The notes beneath the pieces were generated by a model that was not told the DNA's origin, did no database searches, and saw only the letters and a list, made by a program, of their open reading frames with translations. Made by a program: the position numbers and the translations under genes. Source: Allacma fusca (taxonomy: Eukaryota; Arthropoda; Collembola; Symphypleona; Sminthuridae). From it: a stretch of DNA of 64,000 bases. Shown here piece after piece: positions 33,677 to 44,400 of the stretch; the first letter of the stretch is position 1, and every line of letters starts with the position of its first letter. The DNA lies in assembly GCA_947179485.1 (NCBI GenBank), contig OX359250.1, positions 47,651,450 to 47,715,449 of the forward strand. Reading direction: 5' to 3'.

Positions 33677-36600
33677 GACCAAAAACTGTAAAGGAATTCA
33701 GCTACAAGAGCAAAAATACGAGAAAGCAGGATGACGGAATATCACATCTTCAATTTTACGGACAGTCCGACGATCATTGATTTTTCCGGGAAGCTGATTT
33801 TGCAGAAAAATTAATGAGGATTCATTTGAGTCTATCCCCATCTATGCCTACGTGAACAAATTTGGTTTTCATAAACCGAAAATATAAGGGAAAGTTTTAG
33901 AAATGTCATGAAAGTAGAAAGTTTTTCTTTGCAAGAATCTTGCCTTTTTATGGATTTACATCTCTATATTTATGGCGGTGATGATTCGTAGTCGAAGCTT
34001 AAACAAGTTTTTGAAACGACCTTGCACAAACATCTGCATTACCTGAATCAATACTAAAACAAAAAAAATATTAAAATGTAATAGTTATTACAAACTTTAT
34101 AATTTCAGGCTTTCTGGTTGAGCATCATACAAGGCAACTTTTTACTCCTTCTCTACGTTATTATTTTATTTTCCAATATTATTTTTAAAATATTTTAAAA
34201 ACAAGTGTGGTTTTGTGTTAAAGTCTTTAGATTCCGATTCAACTTACGTATAACACCAGCACACAGAAATTGTGACGCAGGATTCATTTCTTGGGTAGAC
34301 CATCAAATTAATTGTTTAAAATGCAATAGACGAGGACGAAATTTGACTAATAATTCCAACTGATTAAATTTAAGTTCACGTTTTAAATTCCAGAGACCTC
34401 AAGGTGTCCCTCAGGAACACTATTCATTAAGCTTTGGACTAAAGGGAATTCCCAAACAATTGGAGTATGGAAATATTTTTACGAAGGTCAGGTCAGCCAT
34501 GATAAATGCCATCAATAGAAATTCTTCAATTTCCTGCAGCTAACGTCTTCCTTAAAAAAATCAAGGAATTAAATCCTAAATCAAATATAGATTGAAAAAA
34601 ACAGATTTGCTGCACTTTGGACTAGGACTCCTCACAACTTAAGTCACCACGTATTTGAACTTGAAGTTGTAATTGAAATTGAATTTTCAGCTCAATTTTG
34701 GTCTCATAGTTGTATTTGACCAATGAGAAATCAATTTTTTAATTAACAGTCAATTACCGAAAACGAACTTATAGCTTCATTATTTGAATATTGTTGTTGT
34801 TTATAATTGTTGTCTAGATATTTCTAAAATGTTTTACTTTCGTGCCACACCAGATATTTTACCGAGAATACCTGCTCGCAATTCTAATACATATTGGCAA
34901 AACATTTAGTGCCCTCGCGTATCAACAACATATATGTAATTATATCACTTCAGTTTTTCCGAACACCGTCTGTTTATAACACAGCTCAATACAATTTGTC
35001 CACTTTGACAACGGTCAAATATTTGCTCATTGAAGTTGTCTTTAAATATTTTAAAAATGTTTAAACATTCATGCCACGTCATGTTACGTCCTGAAAATTA
35101 GCAGTTTTAATGAATTTTGTTTTGCATTAAAGGATTGAGACATATATGGTAAACCACAGGTAATTGAAGTTTGTGTGACCGATTTTAACCAATACCAAGT
35201 TCATACCTCGAATTCGAAAAGTAAAATTTCTTATGGGATTTGACATGCACGTTACAACTCACAAATAAAATTCATCTAGGACATAAATTGCTTTCTAAAT
35301 ATTCACAGCTTTCACGCCGTTCCCAATACATTTACAGCGTGCTGTGCAGGTAAATTTATTGATGTTATGTAGAAGATTTTATCATCTTATGGTTCAAAGT
35401 AAGGGCCATCAGCCCTGACATGTGCATAAATGATATTGAGGGATTATTGGAATGAAAATTATTTTATGAATTAAACCTTAACGGAAGCCCGTATTTTATC
35501 TGTCAAAGGATTCTCAAATACAGTCGATTCGAACAATTTAATGGAATATATTTGCAGTTTAAAGTGCAGGAGTTTGATTTTATTTTGAAATTGCATTCAT
35601 TAATTCATTGTGTGCTTCAAACTGGAGAAATAAATACCCGAATTTACTGACCTATTTGTCTTTAAAAATTGCAACTCAGGATTTTCTATAGAAATACTTT
35701 TTTTAAGAAAATGTCAGAAGTCACGGCAAATTATTGTTATCATATACAATGAAAAATACATTCATGCAGAACTGACGCAATTACAAATGGCTTTAATGAG
35801 AAATGGTTGACCAACAAATCATGTATCGTGTTTTATTGTTAGAGAGGTGAAAAAGGGATTTGATAAATCACCAATCTATTTAGCCATTAATAAACGTTTA
35901 AAAATAACCGAAAAATAAAAATAATTCATATCTTGACGCCACTTAACACATTTCTTACAGTCTTGGGATTCCGCTGTTCATAGTTTGCCTGTCACACGGT
36001 AGGAAAGGGAGAGATAAAGAGAAAGAAAACTTCGTCACGTACTGACGGAGATATGAGTTTTAATTGAGCATCTTGTAAGGCAAGTTTTACTCTTATCTTA
36101 CAAAATAATTTTATTTTTCCTTAATATTTGCAAAATATTTAAAAAACAATTGTAGCTTTATGTCACTGGCTTTATACTTAGTTTCAAATTACGTGACTTA
36201 CCCATACACAAATTTGTATGTCAAGATTCATTTTTTGAGTGCTCAATTATATAAAATACAATAAGCGAGAACGAATGTTGATTTTTTCAATTGCTAAATA
36301 ACTACTGGCAAGGACAATATATTTGCGCATTCAAATTTTCGTTTTATAACTTTCATACATTTCATTACATTTGTCCAAACGTTTAAGAAAATAGCCAATT
36401 TTCAACAATCCTATGAGTTTTTCCAATAATGTATTTTAAAAAAACAAAAATTAAATATATTACATACTTGTAAAATAATACTCTCGGGGTTAGGAAGATT
36501 CTGATAACTTAAAAATTATTTAAAAAGTGTAAAAATTATTTAATATAATAAACTTTGACTCCAGTCCATATGTTTCTTTGGAAACTCAGTGAATCAATAA

Positions 36601-37192
36601 TAAGTTGGAAACTAAATACTGAGACTCATTTTATTTATAATTATAAGCACAATAGTTTGTTTTTATTATAAAAGTACATGGTAGTTACTATAATTATTGC
36701 AGATAAATATCTTCAAAGCATTGATAATCAGTTGTATTTTCTATACAGTGGAAACACATTTATAAATTTTGCTACAAAAAAGACATTGAGAAATAAAACA
36801 ATTACATTAAATAATTTAAATGTACTTGAGGTTATATGTATTCTCATGTTTTCATTTAATTACTATTAAGCATACGTGACATTAAATTTGCTAAATATTA
36901 AAAACCGCTTAGGAAAATGCAGAAATACTAAAACTAAAAAATATAAAAACCGTAATTGCTGAATCCTTATTTACATTTAACTATGTAATATCCGTGTTGT
37001 TCCATCTTTTTCCAAATCTTTGTTTAGATTTTTTTAAACTGCTGATTTTATTGTGCAGGATCAAAACGAAAACAAATATTTTATTGTCCATATGTGATTG
37101 AAACTTGCGTATTTACTTTCGGAAATTTAATAACTCATAAATAGTATGCAGGATTTTCGTCCGGAATAACTTCTTGGTATATTTGCCCGTTG
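33677..37192 (+). repeat. Degenerate mosaic: P4, M, A, C, A, C
   Basis: P4 continuation to 33880, an M-unit fragment at 33930-34100 running straight into block A at 34110-34330, block C at 34990-35110, CACGCCG at 35313, GACGCCAC at 35935, block A at 36055-36260 and the start of C at 36300-36340. The next 800 bp is AT-rich and plain. No gene. Confidence 0.7.
33689..33814 (+). pseudogene. Coding relic of block P4, copy 3
   Basis: IQLQEQKYEKAG followed by a stop, then in another frame DSPTIIDFSGKLILQKN and TAA. Frameshifted and lacking a few bases relative to copy 4. It lies directly right of the hAT-type element 32272-33668. Confidence 0.4.
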
Positions 37193-37200
37193 TCACTTCC

Positions 37201-37597
37201 AAGGTTGGCAAGTGGCAAGAAATGGCCTGGTCAATATTGGTTAAAATCCGGTTCTAACCGGCTTGAACCTTTTGTATGCGTTGGTATAAAATGGTCATAA
37301 TTAATATTATCCAAATAACACCGCTTTCCAATAAAAACCGGTTTTAACCAAAATGTACCACCAGCTTGGTTAAAATTAGGCATGCATGAACACAGGGTTG
37401 TCAAATGGCCAGAAATGGCCTGGTCTTTATTGGTTAAAATCGGTTCTAACCGGCCTGGACCTGTTGTATAGGTTGGTACAAAATGGCCATAATTTATATT
37501 ATCCAAATAAATCCACTATCAAATAAAAACCTGTTGTTGCCATTTCTTGCCACTGGCTTGGCCTTTATTAATAAAATCCGGTTTTTTGCCAACCCTG
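37201..37597. mobile_element. hAT-type MITE, AACCGGTT-word family, dimeric, copy 2
   Basis: 397 bp. Ends CAAGGTTGGCAA and CAGGGTTGGCAA; perfect 8-bp duplication GTCACTTC (37193-37200, 37598-37605). The same dimeric plan as 9256-9686, with an internal start CAGGGTTGTCAAATGG near 37393. The site without insertion is preserved in the paralogous block at 14490-14515. Confidence 0.95.
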
Positions 37598-37605
37598 GTC
37601 ACTTC

Positions 37606-38462
37606 TAAAATTTTTCAAAATCCATTCCGACACAATAAAATTTAAAAAGAATAGCATTCACAGTTTGTTAGGAAGATTATCGGAGGGGCTTTCAAACGAG
37701 TCAATTTCATGTTGAAGTGTCGTATCTGTAGGTCTTATTTATTCTAAGGTAATGTAGACTTGATTAGCGCATGTGAAAGCCATTTAGGATACTTGTTTAT
37801 TTCTTAAATTAAATACATTTTAGTAAATTGTCGTTCACAAACAAAGATTTGCAACGTCAGGAATATTTCGTTAGGAATTTATGAAATTGTAACAGATGCC
37901 AGGAAAGTAGTACTAAATAATTTGCACAAGAATTGCGAAATTCGATTTAAATCATTAATAAATAATAGTTTTACAAAGTAAAATCATTTCAAACAAAACC
38001 ACAAAAACCTAGTAGTAATTTGTGCGGGTTCATCCATTTCAAGACTATAGTTTCAACATGTTTTCTAGCCAAGAACAAATAATCTGAGATTTGCTCTCCC
38101 AAACCTCCACTTATAGAGAGAATTTAATCCAAGTTGAATTTTTCAAATTTATTTAAAATAGCTTAGCAGGGAAATTAGTTCTCAAATCTTTTCCGTAACA
38201 CACTCGTTTTTTGTAAATTCAAAACCACTTTGAAAATTATCATTTACTTTGAAATGCTTGTAATTTTCAGTACAGAGTTAATAACATTTCTTCTCCCATT
38301 AGACGAGAAAAAGGGAAACCGTGTTACAAAAAGAATAATGTCTAAGACTGTCACGCAAATTACGGTAATTAAAAATAATGCTAATTTCCATGACTTAAAT
38401 ACAAGAAACGAGATAATTATCTGAATTTCAAATTAATTTAAGCAATATTAAACTGGATCTAT
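37606..38462 (+). repeat. Degenerate mosaic: blocks P10 and P9
   Basis: About 37800-38180 is similar to 14540-14870. About 38205-38330 (CACTCGTTTTTTGTAAATTC, GAAAAAGGGAAACCGTGTTA) is similar to 26605-26740. The gypsy element is inserted 130 bp further on. Confidence 0.65.
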
Positions 38463-38466
38463 ATAG

Positions 38467-38979
38467 TGTTAATATAATAATTGTAGTTATGGTTCGTAAT
38501 GGAAAAATGTGGAATATTATGGAATTGAGAGTGAGAGTATGAGTTGATGGGGAAATGTAGACGGCAGAGATGCACTTGCTTTTGAGTGAGGGATTTCGGG
38601 CTTGTGTCTCAGCATACGAAAAATAAAACGCATAAGTGCGTATATGTATTTACTCACAGGATATACTTTATTTTACTATAGTGCGTAGATTTGATACACT
38701 GTGTGCGTCTCTTGCGTGTGCTCTTACTTGTGTTCAGCACGAGATCTGGAATTCCTCTTCTCTCTCGTGCCTTCGGAGGCACGTGTTTTTATACGGAGGT
38801 GAGCTCACAAGAGCCCACCTCCAGTATTCACAAAGGTTTTCATTTTGACCAATAATATTAGGTTAAAGTAAGTACCTAACACATTTTTCAAGGAAACTTT
38901 ACATCTTAACAGTACATATATGTACATGAATGTTAACGTTACATTTATTGAGTGTTACAAAACCAAATATCGGTTAACA
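38467..38979 (-). repeat. 3' LTR of the gypsy element
   Basis: 513-bp partner of the LTR at 48197-48709, same sequence and orientation. A 70-codon open frame on the plus strand inside both LTRs (38636-38848 and 48366-48578) is identical because the LTRs are, and runs against transcription, so it is not a gene. No clear polypurine tract precedes this LTR on the element strand. Confidence 0.97.
38667..38672 (-). terminator. AATAAA polyadenylation signal in 3' LTR
   Basis: The element strand reads AATAAA about 115 bp downstream of the TATA box (duplicate at 48397-48402 in the 5' LTR). Its place after the promoter in the LTR fits an R/U5 polyadenylation signal. A second AATAAA-type word near the LTR start (about 38946) lies upstream of the TATA box and is less likely to be used. 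Confidence 0.5.
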
Positions 38980-40797
38980 TTCTACCGGGAAGGGGAAACA
39001 ATATCCCCATTGTTTAAAAGGGTAGGAACTGTAACAGATTTTTTGTACCGTTGGTATTTTTAGTCCGCTTCTATCTTGAACTGGGACGACGTAGTTTCTT
39101 TTTCCTCTGGTTTTCTTGGTTTGAACTCTTTCCACTGGAGTTGAATAAACTTTTTAGCTCTACAAATATTATGTTAACATATAGAATATACATAAAACTG
39201 TATTTGTCGTTAAAAATAACATCGAAATTGTGCAGTGTTAGCGTAAATGTTTGTATAAACTTCCTGGAGTGGCAGAAAATTCTGTCCCCAGAATTAATCA
39301 GACGGAATTGAGTAAAATTTGGAGAGGAGATTCGCAAGATGGAGACTTCATATAAGGTGAGTAATATTTTGTATTGGGTTAGTGAGATTGAAACTGAAAA
39401 AGAGCTTATAGTATGAACTTTAAAGTGTGTGTATAACAGATTTTACAGAAATTTTGTGTGTATATAGGGTGTCTAATTGGAAGTGACGAAACGTATTGAT
39501 CAAGTACAATTTCTGGAAATGAGGAAAATGTTTTGGGAGCTGCAGCTCATAGTACATAGGTATAGAATTAAGACAAAAATTGTTAAGTGTGTAATATAAG
39601 AGTGTGATGTGTGAGAATTAAGTGAAAGTGTTTGTGAAGCTAGGGAAAATTGTTAGTAAAGAAATATAATATTTTTTTTTGTATTTTCTGGCTGTAGATG
39701 ACTTGCAAAGGGTCATGGCGTCCCATGTGTGGTTGCAGTTGGAGTTGTCATCATAGAGGGTGCTGACCTGAACATCCGTGAATGTGGGTCATGTTGTTAA
39801 GTCTGCTATAGTCAGTGGAAATTTGTTCTGGAACTCAGAATAAATACATATTAGTAAATTTGTCATCAATATAATGTTTTTTGTGCAATTTCATTGTTAT
39901 TGCAGATGGGGTCCGTGTCGCAGAACTAGTCAAGATATCAGAGCAAGATATTCAACTAAGATAGTTATTGTATAGGGTGACATCGGAAATCTGTGTGCTG
40001 GTGCTGATCATCATTGAAGAAAATGTGAAGTTCCAATTAATATTATTTGTTCTTCGTACAGTGTTCTTCTTTTCTGTCTTGACTTTTTTTATTTTTGTTA
40101 GGAGTACGGGTCTGCGGTTGTCTTGCCCTTGCAATTCGTAGATCCAGGGAATCTGTTGATGAAGTTGGTGATTGTACAATGTATTTTGTGTTCACATTAT
40201 GAGCAGTAGATGCTTGAGGGTTCAATTTATTAAATTGCGGTCCAAGTGCTCAGAGTGACTCGGGGACCTTTGCCTGGTAATGGCAAGCTAGTGTTTAATA
40301 ATGTGGGACAAGTTCATTGTACATGGAATGGAAACAGATGACCGAGGATGTGACCTTTGAAAAGGCACAGATTATTATTATTGAATTTGCTGTAGTTTTT
40401 CTTGATACATGACTTCTGGTTAGTTGAAGGATACAGGTCATCATGGGATACCTTTAGAAGGGCCGATTTTCAAGGGGGAAAGGTCACTCCATGAGGGAGG
40501 GGTGACCTTCCACTTAGGGGGGGTTGGGGGGAAACCCTCGGGGTGTATGACCGTATACGGGTCACGCCAAAATTTTTCTTGAATAAAGACTTGTAAAGTT
40601 TGAGGTCAAAAGAGGTCAGTGAATCTATAGTAGCATTATGTACTGTATTGAATTTCTCATTTGTAAACGACTCCGAAATGGGAGGTGTATGTGTTGTGTA
40701 TGGAATAAAACTCTGTTGTAATTGAAGGGTTGTTCATGAATTTTGCTGAGCATAGAGCATATATTTGTAAATGAAGCTGGATCCGATGTCCGTGTTG
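38980..40797 (-). other. 3' non-coding region of the gypsy element
   Basis: 1.8 kb between the integrase tail and the 3' LTR. Only frames shorter than 90 codons occur and none has membrane segments or an envelope-like motif. Near 40480-40545 the plus strand is strongly G-rich (runs of five to seven Gs) with an inverted repeat AGGTCACTCC / GGGTGACCT. Next to the LTR the element strand is pyrimidine-rich where a polypurine tract is expected. Confidence 0.7.
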
Positions 40798-41406
40798 TTA
40801 TAGTTGATAACTGTGATTATTTGTAGGGCAAACTGTTGTGAAGTTGAATAGGTTATCCATAGCATGGATATTTTTTCTTGTGCTACGTCTAAATTCTGTA
40901 TCTGTTCGGGAATAAAAATCTGTGGGTAATATTTGTTGAGATTCCTGTTCCAATAATTGTTGCTGTGTTCTGCGAACACGTTTATTAGGAATTGTTATAG
41001 AGGAGGAATGAGGAATATCCATAGTGGAATTTTTAGGTGCAGACAACAGTGCTTCTCTATAGGTGGGTTTATGAGGTTGCTCTTGAATTTCCTGAGGAAT
41101 TGTAGGAGTTTGTTGAACGGGAAATGGAGGCACTGTATCCCGTAATGGGAATGCATGATCTTCATGTGTGGGCAAATCTGGATCAAGAATATGAGCAGAA
41201 TTGGGAAGTAAAGGGTCTTTAGAAATAATTTCAGGGATTACATCAGGTTCCGGAGAGGGTAGGTCGCCTGGAGAAATAGTGAGTTCTTGAGGAATATCCT
41301 GTAGATTTGTAGAAGGTTCCTGCTCTGGAGGCTCATACTCATTATTGAGCAGAGATTTAGTGTTGAACACATTATGGCGTTCATAGAATAGTTTCAATCT
41401 TGACAC
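40798..41406 (-). pseudogene. Detached C-terminal tail of integrase
   Basis: An open frame of about 200 codons overlapping the end of pol by 13 nt and lying in its -1 frame. It opens with VHVSRLKLFYERHN, the word that normally follows the GPY/F domain in gypsy integrases, so it is the displaced continuation of Pol rather than an independent gene. The rest is Pro/Glu-rich and then basic and Gln-rich (RRTQQQLLEQESQQ, FRRSTRKN). There is no signal peptide or membrane segment, so it is not an envelope. A single-base deletion near 41405-41412 would explain the arrangement; programmed shifting is less likely because I see no slippery heptamer or hairpin. Confidence 0.75.
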
Positions 41407-44400
41407 GTGAACGTTAGAGTTTTAACGGTGTTACCTACAGATCCTCTAATAGTGTAGTTAACGTCAGAGGGTTGATCAATAACAGAAAAGGGGCCTTTCC
41501 ATCTGGGCAGTAATTTGGTACTCGTTCCAGGTTGGACTGAAGTATGTTGAAGGAGTACATTATCTCCGATGTTGTAGTTTACTGTTCTTTTAGATTTATT
41601 TACGCGGTCAGCGTATTTTTCTCTGTGACGGGTTAAAATTTCGTGGGTAGTCTTCCATAGAGTAGCCATGTCGTGGACATTCCGGTTTTCTGGAGTAAAC
41701 GTAGGAAATGCATTTCTCAACGGGGTGCGTGCTTGAAAACCATGCAGCACGTAGAATGGTGTAAAACCGTGGGAGCTGTGAAGAGTATTATTAAGATGGA
41801 ATATAATTGCAGGAATAGCATGGGGCCAATCAGCCTTGTTCTCAGCCATATATATGGAAATGAGATCACCTAAGGTCTGATGTGTACGCTCACAGAGCCC
41901 TTGGCTCTGTGGGCGGAAGGCCGTGGAGTAGTTCATCTTAAAAGCAAATAGTTGTGAAAGTTCATTAATGACCACATTATGAAATTCAGTTCCTTGATCT
42001 GACTGTATAATTTCGGGAAGGGAAAAGACGGCAGCGATTTTGTTGAAAATGAATTTGGCTATAGCGGACGCATCTGCTGTGGGTACAACCTCAGCTACAA
42101 GAAATTTGGTCAAGTAACAAATCGCAGTTATTATATATCGTGGACGTCCTTCTTTGTTGGATAAGGGCCCCTGGACATCGAGCTGGATTCGCTCGAAGGG
42201 TCTGAGGGGAATGGGAATGAATTGAAATTCGCCTGGCTGTTTGTGTCCGCGGGGAGTTTTTCTTTCTTGACAGAATTTACAAGATTGGATAAATTCTTTG
42301 ATGTCTTTACTCATTGTTTTCCAGAAGTAACTTTGTTGGATTTCCTTCAGAGCTTTGGTATGTCCTGTGTGGGACACTGGGTTATGGTGACGTTTAATTA
42401 TATCCGGGACCATGTGTTGAGGTATCATCATGACAGATTTTTCTCCAAGTTTTTTGTTATGCTTGTACAAAATATCATTGTATAATGTGTAGTTAGAGCG
42501 TAGTCTCCAATTTGTGGGGAGTTTATGGATAATGTCCATGATGGCAGGATCTTGTTCTTGTTCCTTTTTGAGAACTTGAACGTCTATGGTTTGGATAGAG
42601 AGACATGCATCCTCATCCGTCTGTGAATGTGTGGGCTGTTGAAAAGGATTTCGGCTGAGGCAGTCGGCGACCTTATGAGTTGTACCCTTGACATATTTTA
42701 TGGTAATGTCGTAGGGCATCAGTAGAAGTTGTAGTCGTTGTAGCTTGGGGTCCAAGCTATCCTTACTCTTCATGATGTAGCATAAGCTGTGATGGTCTGT
42801 TTTGACCGTGAATGGTATGCCAAGTAAATACTCCTTTAATTTCATTACGGACCAAGTTATGGCCAGTAGTTCTAAAATGCGAATGTGATACTTAACTTCA
42901 TATTTATTTAGACGTCGGCTGAGGAAGAAGACTGGATGTTCCAAACCATCGGGGTGTAGTTGTGTCATGTAGGCACCAAGTCCTTGGTAGGAGGCGTCTG
43001 TATATAAAAATGTTTCCTTTTGGGGATCATAGTGTGCTAAGACTGGTTTGCATAATAAGAGATTCTTCAGGGCTTGGAATGCTTGATCACATTCGTGAGT
43101 CCACAGGAACGGGGTGTTCTTTTTTGTGAGTTCTCGTAATGGTGCTGCTATATGTGCAAAATTGGGCACAAATCTTCGAAAGAAGTTAGCCATTCCAAGA
43201 AAGGACTGGACTGTAGTGATGTTAGTTGGAACTGGCATCATTCGTAAACCATTGAGGTTATCATCATAGGGCTGAATTCCATAGGCATTGATGGTGAAGC
43301 CGAGCAGATTTATTTGTTCGTAACCAAATTTACATTTGGTTGGTTCAAACTTGAGGTTATGCTGTGCGAAGCGTATGAAGATTTTTCTCAGTTTAGAAAT
43401 ATGTTCGTCAATGGTTTGGCTAGCAATGACAACGTCATCAACATATGCCATGGCAGTATTATACTTGAGGTCGGCTAGAATAACATCGATGACCCTACAA
43501 AAATGAGATGGGGAGTTTTTGGTGCCGAATGGCATGTCTTTATACTGATACTGTCCATTTCTGGTGATGAAGCTGAGTTTTTCTCTGGAGGCGGGTTCCA
43601 CTGTTATCTGATGGAATCCGGAGGCTAAGTCGAGCGTAGAGAAATATTTCTGGTTTTGTAAGCGACGAAGAATTTCATCAATTGAGGGTAACGGCCAATG
43701 CATTGCCTTAGTAATAGCGTTGAGGGATCGGAAATCAATGACCATACGTGGCTTGCGGACTCCCTCGTCATTTGGTTTATTAAAAACAATGATGACGGGA
43801 CTTGAGAAAGGTGAAGTGGATGGTTCGATGATGTTATTGTCGAGTAATTTCTTAACTTCGGCGTCGATGATGGAATCCTGATAAGAGGAGGTCTTGTAGG
43901 GTTTATAGGCTACTATACCTCCTTGTTGAAGTTCGACTTTGAATGGTATTGTGGAACATTTTCCGAGCTCATGGGGATAGAAAGCAAAAGAGCTTCTATA
44001 TTCTGTTAACAATGAACGGAGTTTAGTTTGGTCATCAAGGTTGAGATCCGGATTGATTTTAAATGATGCTACTTCAGTTTCCAATTGGGAAGTATGGATC
44101 GCATTGATATGTATCGGTTGCATAGAATTATCATGTGTGTCAAACGGGGTTAAACATCCGAGACCCAAACCATCTGGTAAGGTAATAGTCATAGAAGTTG
44201 GATTTGTGAGAAGGAAGAATTTAGATTCAGGACTGAGTATTGCATGAGGAGCAAGGATATGGAATTGTGTATGCAAGGAGTCATGAGGTTGGAAATATAC
44301 AGGCGAAGTTTGGTCAATGGAGTGTATGGTGGCAATGGTTGCATGAGACCTGGGTGAAATAACCTGTGTTCCATGGACGCGGAGAACATCGTCTTCCATG

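Noticed and set aside
38636-38848. 70-codon frame conserved exactly at 48366-48578
   Set aside because: Identical only because it lies in the two LTRs; it is antisense to the element's transcript.
40495-40545. G-quadruplex as a polypurine tract for the gypsy element
   Set aside because: The G runs are on the strand opposite to the element's coding strand and 1.5 kb from the 3' LTR, so this cannot prime plus-strand synthesis.
40798-41406. Envelope gene of an errantivirus-like element
   Set aside because: No signal peptide, transmembrane segment or fusion motif; the start is an integrase tail.
41673-41873. Plus-strand frames inside gag-pol (such as 41673, 42222, 44041, 47471)
   Set aside because: Shadows of the coding minus strand.
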